This document shows positions 1 to 10,925 of a DNA stretch of 64,000 bases, in pieces. The position numbers and the translations under genes are program-made. The DNA comes from Clytia hemisphaerica (taxonomy: Eukaryota > Cnidaria > Hydrozoa > Leptothecata > Clytiidae). Where the stretch lies: NCBI GenBank assembly GCA_902728285.1, contig CACVBU010001235.1, forward strand, positions 124,001 to 188,000. Direction: 5' to 3'. Under the pieces are notes generated by a model. It was not told where the DNA came from. It worked only from the letters and a program-made list of their open reading frames with translations, and searched no databases. How positions within the stretch are numbered: the stretch's first letter is position 1; each line of letters begins with the position of its first letter.

Positions 1-327
1 CCATAAGGCCTTAAAATGTCAAGAAATGTTCTTAACTTATTGTTACTATTTTAGCCCTCGAAACCTAAAGAAACTACAAGTTCTACCGGAGTTTTTAGTT
101 TTGAGCGAAATGACAATAAATTTGAATTTAAAAAATATAGATTGTGGAATACAAAATGTATTTCGAGTAATCGAATCTTTTAGATTTTAGTCTACTTCGC
201 CCAACAAAACCTTCAGAAATTCCCATCAAAATAGAGGTATATAAGATTCAAGAAAATTACAGAAAATTAAATTGTTTACTGTCCCCTTTCATTTTTATTC
301 CCTTCCATCCTCTCTATTTTTAGTTTT
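1..327. other. AT-rich intergenic sequence, nothing recognised
   Basis: No open frame, splice-bounded exon or repeat shared with the rest of the window was seen here. It ends where an inverted copy of the CCCGAGTTA-type repeat begins. Confidence 0.5.
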
Positions 328-1569
328 ATAGATCAAAAGCCCCATTCGTAAACTAAAAGAAAACAAGCTAGATGCTGATTGGACCTACCTGATGATGAAA
401 GTTAGATAGCAATGCGAAAAGAAAAATGAAAAAAATCAGTCAGAAAATACAGCGTTTAGCGAAAATACAAAACACAATAAATTCATCATTGATTGTTGAT
501 GGGGGGAGAGGGAAGGGTTGTAGGGAAAAAATAAATATGAAGTTCTGGTTGCAAAAATCAATAATGTTTTTGTGTGAAAAACATAGAAATAAAAGGAAAA
601 AATCCAATGAAAATCTGCAAAAAACGGCGATTTCCGGCATTTTCAACCGGAAAAAAATTTTTCTCAAAAATCGAAGTCGGCCATGTTTTGAGCATTGCGA
701 ATACGCATCTTTCTGCAAAAAAATCAGAAAACACTAAAAATGAAATTCGAGAAAACGTCAAAAACCCATTTTTCCGACACATTTCCGGCATTTTCGGCCG
801 TCAAAAATGTTTATCGAAAATCAGGCTCCGTCACATTTTAGGTATTGTCATATTGCATCAGTATGCAAAATTTCATAAAAAAATATAAAGTACAGCTCGA
901 GAAATTCAAGAAATACCGTTTTTCCGGCGAAAATCGGCTGTTCCGGCGATTTTTAGAAAGTTCCAGCTTCAAAAATCAATTTTATTGAAAATTGAAACAT
1001 GCGTGATATTGGGCATTGCTATTAATAATGTTTTTGAATGAAAAAACAACCAATTATATGGAAAAAGTCCAATGAAAATGAAATGTGCAAAAACGGCGAT
1101 TTCCGGCATATTTCCGGCATTTTCGACCGGAAAAGATTTTTTCTCAAAAATCGGACTCGGCCAAGTTTTGGGCATTGCTAATACGCATCTTTGTACAAAA
1201 AATCAGAAAAAACTAATAAGCCAATCTCGAGAAAAGCTGGCAACAGACGGACGGACGAACGGACGGACAAAGGTTAATTTATAGGACCTATAGGAGGTAG
1301 GTCCAAAAAATACTTTTTAGAATTTTTGGCCAACTTGGTTATGCTTTAACATAACTCGAAATATATATTTTTTAATTTTGTTTTAGAGTTACGTAACTCG
1401 AAAAATAAAATTTAAAAATTCATTTTCGAAAAAAGAACAGTAAATAACTTTTTCGAGTTAAGAAGTCCCCTTATGAAGTCATAATTTAAGACTTATTACG
1501 TCACATTCGTCGTAGCTCGGGTTTTTGCATTCGAGTTTTTGTAACTCGGGGTTTCCGGGCCTCTACAGA
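328..1569 (-). mobile_element. CCCGAGTTA-family repeat, minus copy, interrupted
   Basis: Read on the minus strand, this starts near 1569 with GAGGCCCGGAAACCCCGAG and ends near 328 after GTTTACGAATGG. It matches the plus-strand copy at 10029-10363 along almost its whole length. The match includes a block with CGACGAATGTGACGT and a block reading AACCAAGTTGGCCAAAAATT. The 10-kb copy lacks the 928-bp stretch 379-1306 found here, so that stretch is an insertion. No coding capacity. The class of the host repeat is not known to me. Confidence 0.7.
379..1306. mobile_element. TIR element inserted in the CCCGAGTTA repeat
   Basis: Bounded by TTGGACCTACCT (379) and its exact inverse AGGTAGGTCCAA (ending 1306). 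The related repeat at 10.3 kb has no insert at the matching point. The interior holds diverged direct repeats built on GGCGATTTCCGGCATTTT and ACCGGAAAA (near 625, 775 and 1095), plus a short GGACGGACGAACGGACGGAC run near 1248. Small open frames here are repeat translations, not genes. No clear target duplication was seen. Confidence 0.6.
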
Positions 1570-1769
1570 AGAAAACTATATAGATGTCAGAAAAAACCTT
1601 TAACATAAACAGAAAAGAGAAAAATAAATAATAACTTTTTTTACCTGGTCTGCTAACTTCAAGTCGAAAGGATATATATATCTGGTCTGGCAATTATTCC
1701 GTTTTAACCTGTAACCTGAACCTGAAACCTGAAACCTTTCAGCGTTTCGAACTAGCCGCTTCGAAAATA

Positions 1770-2105
1770 TGTCGTTCGGTCATTAAAAAATATTCTCGGA
1801 ACAGTCAAAATTCACAAACAATGAGCGGGGGGGGCAATGTACCGTAAGGGTAGATTTTTCGCCCAAATGTTCTCAAATTTTCCAAAATTTTCCTTGCACT
1901 GTAAGGTCCGATTTTAAAGGCATAATTTTGGGCCGCACGTATGATCGTTTTTGAATCGAGTGCCCCCCCCCGTATTTTGAGTCTTGACCTTTTTTAATAT
2001 TTGCAGGTGCTAAAGTAATAGTTATTACACGGTACCGAGTACAAAAAGGGATACATTTTTCGAGTTCAGATTATTTGTCATATTTTCCGAGCCTTTAGAC
2101 GAGTA
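1770..2105. repeat. Segmental duplication, copy A, block 1
   Basis: This matches 8310-8635 nearly base for base. It includes the fragment GCACTGTAAGGTCCGATTTT and the later GCAGGTGCTAA and ATTACACGGTACCGAG. The block contains a short GC-tract element (about 1824-1972) ending ATCGAGTGCCCCCCC, related to the TIR element at 5545-5992. The duplication continues at 3420 after an insertion. Confidence 0.75.
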
Positions 2106-2129
2106 GATTATAGAAAATACTTACGAGAA

Positions 2130-3419
2130 CAGGGGGGGGGGGGGGTTCAAGCAGTTAATCCAAAACACTATGCCTGTTTTGACCGTGGTGGTCCATTTTC
2201 AAATTTTGAAAAATATAGTTAATCCAAGAGTGGATTAACTGCCAAAGGGGTAGTCTCTATAAGAATTCTGGGAGAAAAAAAAGTGGACTAACTGCATTTT
2301 CTGTCATTCTGTAAAATTCATTTATTCTGATTCATGCTCGTTTTTGCCTCTTCTTCTGTCTTTAAAACGTCAAACTGCATCAAAGTCTTGCTTTAACTTT
2401 CTCCTGCTTTGTTTACAAATTCCGTTTTCACTAATTTTCAAGCTGTTATAAAATCGGGTGATTCGCCCCTTTTTTTGTAAACAAATATCCGATTAAAACA
2501 GATTAAAAATGGTAGACAATTTGCGAAATATATTTCAGGTGGAACAGCCTGCTTGCGAGCTTGTATAACCTTTTTATCAAAATGTTTTGTTTTAAACCAG
2601 CTTTTACTTAATATAGGAAGGAACCTCGTTCCTTGCTGTAACATAAAGTCAAGTGCATGGTTCCCTAGTACTCATTTCAACTAAAATTGGTCAGATTAAA
2701 GAAAAAAACCCGTTTTGAAAGATTCCTTTAAGACATACCAAGAAAACCAAAAAATTCTCCACTAACAAAAGCTCTCAATATATTCAGCAGAAATTGAAAA
2801 ACTAAGGGAGTACTCTGCCAGGGAATTAGATTCCTTTCTCTTCAAAACAATGACAAGAGAACTAAAAATGTCAATTTGAAAAAATTATAGGGTGAGTGGG
2901 GCACCTAACCCCAAGCAAGTTCTACATCGTTGGGAACACTTAAAGATTGGGTTTGTAGCCTAGTTAAAACCACAAAATCTAACTAGATCTAACTGACTTT
3001 GAATGTTGATTTAAAAAATGAGATATTTGAATCTTTTTTGAGGTATGCAAAATAACGTTTGCTATATTTTGTTACTTACTGCCTTTTATCATTTTGCTGT
3101 TTTGATCTATTTTCATACCTGTTCATACTAGATTTAGATATTTTTTCTTTAGATTTTATATTTTCATAGCTATTCATGTCTTTAAAAGAAATGCATTGAA
3201 AATTACTTAGAAAGTCGACCAACATCAATTAAAATAAGTTAATGCATGCCAAAATGCCCCGGTGGACTGTTTTAGGGGGTGGTATACAAAGATTGTGACT
3301 GAAAAACAGTAAATCCAGTGTGGATTAAGTGTCAGAATGGGTGGGTGGTCCTAAATATCATCCAAAATCAGTTACTACGGATGATGTTCTGGATTGACTG
3401 CTTGACCCCTCCCCCTGCA
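2130..3419. mobile_element. hAT-like non-autonomous TIR element
   Basis: The left end is CAGGGGG...TTCAAGCAGTTAATCC and the right end is the inverse, GGATTGACTGCTTGACCCC...CCCCTG. ACGAGAA flanks both sides (2123-2129 and 3420-3426), with two extra bases between the right TIR and the duplication. The second copy of the surrounding segment (8.3-8.9 kb) runs straight across this site with a single ACGCGAA, so it acts as an empty site. CAGGG-type termini and a 7-8 bp duplication are typical of hAT elements. The interior has no transposase and repeats the terminal motif (GTGGATTAACTG near 2231, GTGGACTAACTG near 2283, GTGTGGATTAAGTG near 3318). Confidence 0.7.
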
Positions 3420-3422
3420 ACG

Positions 3423-3563
3423 AGAAAAATATTTCCCATATTGTACGAGTAAAAGTGTGATAACTGGTTTATCGTCAACTTGAAAAATATCAACAAACTT
3501 TTCCGGCTTTTCTCTCTTCATCTGTGACTTTTTCAATGTTTAGTTTTTTCTCTCCCCTCTTTT
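3423..3563. repeat. Segmental duplication, copy A, block 2
   Basis: This matches 8665-8825, including CCATATTGTACGAGTAAAAG and CATCTGTGACTTTTTCAATG. It ends at an insertion that separates it from block 3 at about 5175-5225. Confidence 0.7.
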
Positions 3564-5165
3564 GCTCCGGCCTAGGAGCCTTAAATTCTCTCTCGTCCGA
3601 CGGTCAAGACATTTTTTGTTTGTTTATCTAATCCGATGATCTATTCCGATTTAATAAAAACGGATTATCTGGATTCCGATAATATTATGATTTGATTCGC
3701 CGAAAGAAAGAGATGGGCTGGCGAAAGTGGGCTATGTAGCGAGTGAGCAAATCTCAGTGAAAAATTGATCATTTTCATCATTATTCATGATGTTTTGGAC
3801 ATGATTTATGAGAAGTTTGATGCATACTGGCTCTCTAACAATGTGGAAAGACTTTGGAGAAATTTTGGCCATGAATCAGCTGATCGAGTGCTTAAATCTT
3901 GCATACTGTATGGCTAAAACTTCTCTTCTAGACGTAAAAACTCTGTAACTTGGAAATAAACTTTCAAACACACAGCCATTGGAATTCAAAAGAGAATACT
4001 AAAATTACAACATTACAGTGCAAATTTGAAAAGGATCTGAGTAATTTTTATGGCGTTTGATTTTTCGAACCCGACACAGATTTTTTACAAACATATCACT
4101 ATGAGAATTCAATAAAGGATACTAAAACACAATTCCTGTGTAAATTTGAACAAGATTGGAGAAATCTTCACAGTGTTATGGCTGAAAATTATCGTTTTTG
4201 GACTTTGTCGTAATTTCATCGCGGCTGGCGACCGTTCCTTTTGATTTTTCGAACCCGACACAGATTTTTTACAAACATACCACTATGAGAATTCAATAAA
4301 GGATACTAAAACACAATTCCTGTGTAAATTTGAACAAGATTGGAGAAATCTTCACAGTGTTATGGCTGAAAATTATCGTTTTTGGACTTTGTCGTAATTT
4401 CATCGCGGCTGGCGACCGTTCCTTTTGATTTTTCGAACCCGACACAGATTTTTTACAAACATACCACTATGAGAATTCAATAAAGGATACTAAAACACAA
4501 TTCCTGTGTAAATTTGAACAAGATCGGAGAAATCTTCACAGTGTTATGGCTGAAAATGATATTTTTTGACTTTGTCGTAATTTCATTGGCTGGGGCGACC
4601 GTTCCTTTTGAAGATTTTTCAAACCCGAAACAGGTTTTTTCCAAATATACCACTATTTATTACATACACACTATTGTACCATTTTATTTGGTTTATCCTA
4701 CTCTCCTCCAAGAATTATCCCAACAGAAAAAATAATGCTTTGCTAAAAGCCGTGGCCTCTAATTAGGCTATTTTTCTCCCCAAAATTTTATCCGGACAAT
4801 CAAATTAACGGCACATCATGGCTTCACTATTGGCAAGTTTAGAAAAAAATAAATTTATAAGAACTTGAAGATATTAACTCCTAAATGTTTAGCTCCAATT
4901 TTGAACTTTTTAGTCGAGGATGAGTGGGGGGTGGGGTGGGGTTGGTTCTTTAGGCAAGAAAGTGCATGTGTAATCACTTAGAAGAGCTAAACTTTCAGCT
5001 GTTTTTTTATATTCGTTAAGATTATTTCTCATACTCGCTCTGCAATAGAATTATTACTTTGCTTTCTGATCTGTTCTGATGAGTAGTTTGTGGGCAACGT
5101 TCTAACTCAACAAACTCATCTTTCACATCTTTTAATCTCTTAAGCCGGAGCTTCCAGCGCAGCTG
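3564..5165. mobile_element. 1.6-kb insertion splitting the duplication
   Basis: Comparison with 8.80-8.85 kb shows this stretch is extra. The left edge reads GCTCCGGCCTAGGAGCC. Near the right edge GCCGGAGCTTCC gives a partial inverse of it, so a TIR element is possible but the TIR is imperfect. It contains the 184-bp tandem array. No coding region was recognised. Confidence 0.45.
4059..4612 (+). repeat. Tandem repeat, 184-bp period, about 3 copies
   Basis: Units begin with GATTTTTCGAACCCGACACA at 4059, 4243 and 4427, giving an exact 184-bp period. A degraded fourth start lies near 4613 and an older diverged unit at 3960-4058. The second and third units are nearly identical, which points to recent expansion. 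Confidence 0.85.
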
Positions 5166-5174
5166 GTTTATTTT

Positions 5175-5225
5175 TAATGAAATCAACATCAAAACATTCG
5201 AAAAAAAATCGAACGGTCATTAAGT
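5175..5225. repeat. Segmental duplication, copy A, block 3
   Basis: This matches 8827-8880 (ATGAAATCAACA...GAACGGTCATTA). An open frame starting here has no recognisable family and probably reflects the repeat and the AT-rich sequence after it. Confidence 0.6.
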
Positions 5226-5544
5226 CTTTTGATAACCTGCTGTGTATTATGAATGAAAATAAAACATTTCTGAACATAAAAATGTACAAAATATTATCTC
5301 TCGCTTACCAGATCCTTTATGGAACGTGGTCTTGTATTTGTATGGTACAATGTGAAATACAACATTTATGTACACGTTTTGAGGCAATCAGATCGCTCAT
5401 AAATTTTCATGTCGATGATAACCATTGTAAAACTAGCATTTTAAATTTATCTTTCTAGCTTAGAAACAGTAAAAATATTTGAAAAGTATTCTAGTGTAGC
5501 GCTTTTGAAACATGAAAATCGTTTCGTACATAGAATCAAAACCA
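5226..5544. other. AT-rich sequence, nothing recognised
   Basis: An open frame of about 90 codons crosses this stretch but has no recognisable motif, signal peptide or splice context. No function is assigned. Confidence 0.3.
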
Positions 5545-5992
5545 GGGGGGGGGCACTCATATGATCTGGCCTACGTTATGTGCCGCGCTTAAGGGTGGGG
5601 TTTTTCAGCATTGTGAGTAAGGGTGTGTTTCTGTGAGATTGCACTGCAAGGGTCGAATTTTAAAACAAATTCAAAATAATTGTTAAAAAGAAAGTTTTTT
5701 ACTTCGCGTTTGTTTGAAAAAGTTTCTTTTGTCTGATAATTACAGCTGACAAGAATAATTTTCTCAAATTTCTTTGAAACAGAAAATTTCCCAAGCTTCT
5801 TCTTCCACGCAGATTTACAGCTGAGAAATATAGTTCACTATAAGGGTTGGGTAAATCAAGAGAAAATGCACTGAAAGGGTACCTTTTCCTGCCTTTTCAG
5901 CTATATTGAACTGCACTGTAAGGGGTACGATTTTGAAAAGCAGATTTTGCGTGGCACATACCGTCGTTTCGAAATCAAGTGACCCTCCCCGG
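5545..5992. mobile_element. TIR element with GGGGGCACTC termini
   Basis: The left end CCAGGGGGGGGGCACTCA and the right end AAGTGACCCTCCCCGG are imperfect inverses. Further in, TATGTGCCGCGC pairs with GCGTGGCACATA. Internal copies of GCACTG-AAGGGT-GATTTT recur near 5640, 5870 and 5912. Shorter relatives sit inside both halves of the segmental duplication (about 1824-1972 and 8376-8519). No coding capacity. Confidence 0.55.
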
Positions 5993-5995
5993 AAT

Positions 5996-6441
5996 CAAAA
6001 TCGCTTCAGATGGGATTCCAGCATTCAACTTTTCTTGGTAATGGATTTTACAAATTTTTAGGTTTTAGGTTTAGGTTTAAGGCAATCTACCTATTAATCA
6101 TTTAGTATAAATATTTATGAATGTAAGTATCCAGAAACTCCCGATTCAAATCCCCACTCCTTCCAATGCCCCATTTCGCTCATACCGGGTGTGCTAAGAA
6201 AAATATACAGGTTTGTCAAGATATTGTGAGCTTACGGCTAAAGATTTTATTTCATTATAGAGAGTTTAACTTAAATTTTGGTATATGAAACTTTAAAATC
6301 GGTTGAAGACAATCAAAAGTTATGTTAAAAAACTGAAATGCCTAAAATGCCGTAGATACAAAGTAAAAGCCCTAGACAGCGGATTTTATCGACGTATAAA
6401 ATAGACTCTATGCAAACTAAACATAAAGGTATTTTTGTTTA
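5996..6441. other. Spacer downstream of the GPCR gene
   Basis: No gene seen. It contains a short TTTAGG-like run near 6060 and, on the minus strand, an AATAAA that could end the GPCR transcript. Confidence 0.5.
6246..6251 (-). terminator. Candidate poly(A) signal for the GPCR gene
   Basis: AATAAA on the minus strand, about 190 bases past the GPCR stop codon. The position is plausible for a 3' UTR; no transcript data support it here. Confidence 0.4.
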
Positions 6442-7371
6442 TCATTCATCTCTTTCAGGATGAATCGTCCATCTTTGGAAAAATTTACGATACCAATATT
6501 GTCGTATTTTAGAAAAACTTGTTAAATACACAATAGGATTCGAAATAACATTAACCAATCCAAAAAAGGCATCCAATCTGATGCCTAGCTCGGATCCGTC
6601 TGTCACAAGAAAACTCAATGAGCAAAACATCATAGGTAAAAGAAAGACACAAGTCCAGATATTCAGTTTCATAACATCTTTGACACTTCTTTTCAACTTG
6701 ATAATTACTTCCAACCTTTCTGCTTCTACACCGTGAAGGTTTTCTGTATGTGGTCTGTTTGCTTCGCTCTCATCACGCAAACGAATTGTTAATTTTCCCA
6801 GTACAAGTATGGCAACACAGGTGACTGTTCGTAAAATAAAGAGGAACGAAAAAATACCGCGATTTATGAATAGTGTTAATACTCTTCTTATATCAAGAGT
6901 GAAAAACAAGCAACTCAAAGAAACTGCACAAAAAATCCCTGAAATAGACACAGCAATGTTGATTCTAAGTTTGGAGACGATTTCTTGATATCGTAAAGGG
7001 TATTTGACAGCTATCCATCGGTCGGTGGCTATCAAGACAGTGATAAGCATTGACGAGGCATGAAAAATGTATACAGACATTGTCATCAAAACCATTACTG
7101 TCTGGTTAGGTAGACTTTTGTCGAGGGCCACACCCATAAAGTAAAAAGCCTGACAAATCACAAAAGTAGCGTGTATTGAATCAAAGATAGACAGCACCCG
7201 AATCAAATGATAGTGATTTTCATTTACGTTAAGTTTGAAAATGACCCATTGTAAAATAGCGTGCAAGACCAAAGTCATAATTTCAAGTGCAATAAACACC
7301 TTCGCGAATAAAAATTCGTCACCCTTTTCTTGAGTGCTCTTTTCAAAACTCTCTAATGTAGAATTGGCCAT
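6442..7371 (-). CDS. Class A (rhodopsin-family) G protein-coupled receptor, single exon
   Basis: A 309-residue intronless protein with seven hydrophobic segments at roughly 20-46, 57-83, 92-116, 137-158, 173-197, 233-256 and 265-285. Class A landmarks are visible: Asp64 in TM2, DRW at 117-119 followed by IAVKYPLRY in the second loop, Pro246 in TM6, and NPIVY at 278-282 in TM7, then a basic tail. NST at 3-5 is a possible N-glycosylation site. Oddities: DRW replaces DRY, TM1 lacks the usual Asn, TM4 lacks the usual Trp, there is no Cys at the start of TM3, and the second extracellular loop is short without Cys, so the canonical disulphide is absent. The start is the first ATG of the frame and leaves a short N-terminus typical of small-ligand receptors. 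It is expected in the plasma membrane; ligand and G protein cannot be inferred. Intronless class A receptors are common in invertebrate expansions. Confidence 0.88.
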   Translation of the reverse strand: MANSTLESFEKSTQEKGDEFLFAKVFIALEIMTLVLHAILQWVIFKLNVNENHYHLIRVLSIFDSIHATFVICQAFYFMGVALDKSLPNQTVMVLMTMSVYIFHASSMLITVLIATDRWIAVKYPLRYQEIVSKLRINIAVSISGIFCAVSLSCLFFTLDIRRVLTLFINRGIFSFLFILRTVTCVAILVLGKLTIRLRDESEANRPHTENLHGVEAERLEVIIKLKRSVKDVMKLNIWTCVFLLPMMFCSLSFLVTDGSELGIRLDAFFGLVNVISNPIVYLTSFSKIRQYWYRKFFQRWTIHPERDE

Positions 7372-7828
7372 GGTTGAATCGACGAAGACCTACCAACCAA
7401 TGAGGGGAAGTTTTTATCAAAATGATCATATATAGTGAAGATAAATTATTCGCCATACTGTAGGTGTTAAAAGAAATACATTTTTTTAATAAAAATACTC
7501 TTTATTTTTAGGAAAGGGTCAGAAATTTAATTTACACTTAAAGTATAAGATGGTATTTCTGCGAGAATATAGGGCCTTACTGGGGGATAATTGGCAATCC
7601 ACACAGTTAGAAATGCTCTAAAAAGGCATCCCTAGGTTCTGGTGCTAACTTAAATGATGGACATATTCTTAATTTTTTGGACAATTCCATCATAAATGTT
7701 CTTATGGGATTTATTCTTATAAAAAAGCGTGAAGTTTATCCTAATCAAAGAACAATTGCAATGAGAAATTGAAAGTGAAATTGACTGTTTAGTGTCTGTT
7801 TAATGTAAAAAACAGTAAAAAAAGTCAA
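7372..7828. other. Upstream region of the GPCR gene
   Basis: AT-rich, without coding sequence. It presumably holds the GPCR promoter, but no convincing TATA box or initiator could be singled out. Confidence 0.4.
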
Positions 7829-7924
7829 GGGGTGTAAAAAGTGAAAAGTTACGGCTATAAAAAGTGAAAAAATCACGGATGTAAAAAGTGAAAAAATCAC
7901 GGATGTAAAAAGTGAAAAAGTGAG
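7829..7924 (+). repeat. 24-bp minisatellite, 4 units
   Basis: Units of GGATGTAAAAAGTGAAAAAA plus TCAC, with starts at about 7829, 7853, 7877 and 7901. The first unit is slightly diverged. The minus-strand open frame here is a translation of this array. Confidence 0.8.
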
Positions 7925-8077
7925 TGCATTAGAGTGAAAATCCCTTATATTTTCGATATTTTCCAACTTATATACTCGCAGTATTTCCCATTTTTTTCTC
8001 CCTGCAATTAAAATTTTTTTTGCAACACACCGCACGTCATAGATTATCCGATTTTTTTTATGGCTTCAGATTTGAAA

Positions 8078-8249
8078 TCCATTGTTTTCGAGCCAGAAAA
8101 TTCAGTGGAGACAGAAAAATAGCACAATATTTTGCAGCGAGGATTTGCTTTTCTGATTATTTTCAGCGGGGACAAAAATTAGGGTATAGTTTTCCACCGG
8201 GGACGATATTTTGGCCAATTTTTCCAGTGGGTCTGTGAGAAGGGGGTGT
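8078..8249. mobile_element. Truncated TGTGAGAAGGGGGTG-family element
   Basis: The right end GGGTCTGTGAGAAGGGGGTG matches the ends at 40523 and 49168. The interior shares the phrase CAGCGGGGACAAAAATT and a GGGGACGATATTTTGG block with the 48.9-49.2 kb copy. The left TIR is missing. Confidence 0.6.
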
Positions 8250-8309
8250 GATATATATTATTTTTATTTATTTTAACTGCAATCACAATTTCTTACGTCC
8301 ATTTCACTT

Positions 8310-8885
8310 TGAAAATATGTCAGTCGTTCGGACAGTAAAAAATATTCTCAAAACAGTCAAAATTCAAAAATATTGAGCAATGCACCGTAAGGGAAGATTT
8401 TTCGCCCAAATGTTCTCAAATTTTCCAAATATTTCCTTGCACTGTAAGGTCCGATTTTAAAGGCATAATTTTGGGCCGCACGTATGTTCGTTTTTGAATC
8501 GAGTGCCCCCCCCCCCCGGTATTTTAAGTCTAGACCTTTTTTTTAACATTTGCAGGTGCTAAGTAATAGTTATTACACGGTACCGAGCACAAAATGGAAT
8601 ATATTTTTCGAGTTCAGATTATTTGTCATATTTTCTTTAAACGAGGAGATCATAGAAAATACTTAACGCGAAAAATATTTCCCATATTGTACGAGTAAAA
8701 GTGTGACAACTGGTTTATCGTCAACTTGAAAAATATTAACAAACTTTTCCGGGCTTTTTTCGCTTCATCTGTGACTTTTTCAATGTTTAGTTTTTTCTCT
8801 TCCTGATTTTTCTCTCTCCTCTTTTTTAATGAAATCAACACCAAAACAATCAAAAAAAAATTGAACGGTCATTATTAAAGGAATT
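8310..8885. repeat. Segmental duplication, copy B (uninterrupted)
   Basis: Matches, in order, 1770-2105, 3423-3563 and 5175-5225 of copy A. The junctions here lack the two insertions seen in copy A. This copy therefore shows the pre-insertion arrangement and serves as an empty-site reference. Confidence 0.75.
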
Positions 8886-9612
8886 ATACGGTGTTATACA
8901 CCCGACTCGTCTGAAACTGATGTCAGCAAAATTTTAATAAAAGAGTCCTTTCAAATTGTAAATAAAAGGAAGAAATCATTTTCAACTTCAACCTTCTAAG
9001 AATTGTTTAAAATATTTGTTACACCTTGAAATAACTTACGTAATTTACAATTTAACTTTTTCGAAGGACCCTTTTTTCAAGGTTTTTGGCTTATAAATTG
9101 ATCAAACTTATATTTTATTTTAAAAATCTTCATTCAAGATAAAGTCAAATATAAAATCTTGCAAAAAAGTCCCTTATGAAAACTAATAAACTTTGCAAGA
9201 ACTAATTATTTCAATTAATTTGAAAGAAATATTCTCAACCGCTGACCGGGGTTCGCGGATTCGCTCCGACAGACATGTTTTAAAAAGAGAAAGAGAAATA
9301 GCCGTTGTACTCAGTCCAGCTTCGCTATACAAGTGTCCTTGGCTGAATCAACATACATTATAACTATGTAAAAGGTCAATGGCTTTAAAGGGACATAACA
9401 GTACTTGCGAAATTTGTAAACAAACTGTATGCAGCGGATACAAAATCAAAACAAATGTCACATGTCAAAATAAAAAATCAAACCAAATATGGCTAATTTT
9501 GATTGTTCAATTGTTTTACAAGTTTGTTTTAGACACGTGATTTTAATTGTTCTCTTTAATGACACGTGGTTAGGGCAATGTTTACATTTTACTACTTTTA
9601 TGTCCCTTTAAA
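8886..9612. other. AT-rich sequence, nothing recognised
   Basis: No exon, TIR or tandem repeat could be supported. Confidence 0.4.
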
Positions 9613-10028
9613 AAGAGGCTCGGAATTCCCGAGTTAGTAAACCGAGCTAGCAAAAAAAACGAGTTATGACGTCATCAAACGAAAATTTTGACGTCACAAT
9701 AAAAATAACTAACTCGATTTCTGATTTCTCTAACTCGATTTCTTTTATCAAATTAAAATATTTCGAAATTTTCGAGTTAGCTAACTCGATTTTGTTTAAC
9801 AAATTAAAATTTTCGAGTTAGCTTACTCGATTTTTTTTCTTAAATTAAGATTTTCGAATTTGCTATCTTATACAAGAAAGTGTTGTGTATCTACGAAAAC
9901 TAAACAAAAACAAAAGAAAAGGGAGAAAGGGAGGAAAAAATCAATAGAAAGGAAAGAAGCAATGAACGGTCATATCTCATTTTTTGTTTAAAGTTATAGT
10001 TAGTGTTTATTTCCATGACACTGGAATC
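9613..10028 (+). repeat. CTAACTCGA-rich repeat
   Basis: Starts GAGGCTCGGAATTCCCGAG and carries many copies of GAGTTAGCTAACTCGA-type sequence. Part of it (about 9760-9915) recurs inverted at 12066-12210, and 9980-10028 recurs directly at 11885-11930, both inside the TIR element at 11268-12504. No coding region. Confidence 0.6.
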
Positions 10029-10363
10029 CTGAGAGGCACGCAAAACCCGAAGTTACAAAAACTCGAGTAACAAAAACCCGAGTTACGACGAATGTGACGT
10101 CACAAGTCTCAAATTATGACGTCATAAATGGGCTTTTTAACTCGAAAAAGTTTTTTACTGTTGTTTTGTAACTCGAAATATTTTTTAAAATTTTTGTTTT
10201 AAATCGAAAATAAATATTAGATTTCATTTTTCGAATTGCGTAACTCTAAAACGAAATTTTGAAAAAATATTTCGAGTTATGTTAAAGCGCAACCAAGTTG
10301 GCCAAAAATTCTAGAAAGCGCTTTTTTTTCTTTTAGTTTACGAATGGAGTTTTTGATCTAAGA
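10029..10363 (+). repeat. CCCGAGTTA-family repeat, plus copy
   Basis: Inverted relative to 328-1569 and lacking the 928-bp insert found there. It includes TGACGTCA-like palindromes in GACGAATGTGACGTCAC. Confidence 0.7.
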
Positions 10364-10925
10364 TAAAATGTTATACTCCAACCAGAGATTTTGTGATGGC
10401 TGAGAAAATCTTTGTCAAGATCAACTGCAGGTCCTGGCAGATCCAACTTTTTCTAGATCTACTTGCTGGAAATTCTGTCAAAGTTTCAGTGAAACAGAGT
10501 GAAATTCAATCTACCATATTTCCTAAAGTAAGCGCTACAGTGCTATAGGCACTTTTTACAACATTTTGAAATGTCTATTCGTTACCAAACATCTGCAAGT
10601 TTTAGCAAATACATTTTTTACAACTATATGTTTGCCTTTTAGTAGCTTTTCATAGTTAAAGATAGTAAAAAGCTCTATTTCAAAGTTTGATAGGACATTA
10701 TTGACTACCAAATAATGACTTATAAGGCTATGAAATACCAAAAGAGAGGTGATCTTTTCACAGTTCAGATGTGGCATTCTTTAGAGGGTTATGCTATTCA
10801 TAAAGGGACACTAAATGTAAATAGAGGAAATATGGTAATTGCAACAGATGAGCATGGTATCATGGTATCACGAATTACTAAAAGATTTCAAGAGCTTAGA
10901 GAGGATAAAAATAAAATTATCTTAC
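10364..10925. other. Intron side of the RPB2 exon
   Basis: Lies downstream of the RPB2-like exon on the minus strand. No following RPB2 exon was found. A plus-strand open frame at 10715-11020 runs antisense into that exon and is not treated as a gene. Confidence 0.4.
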
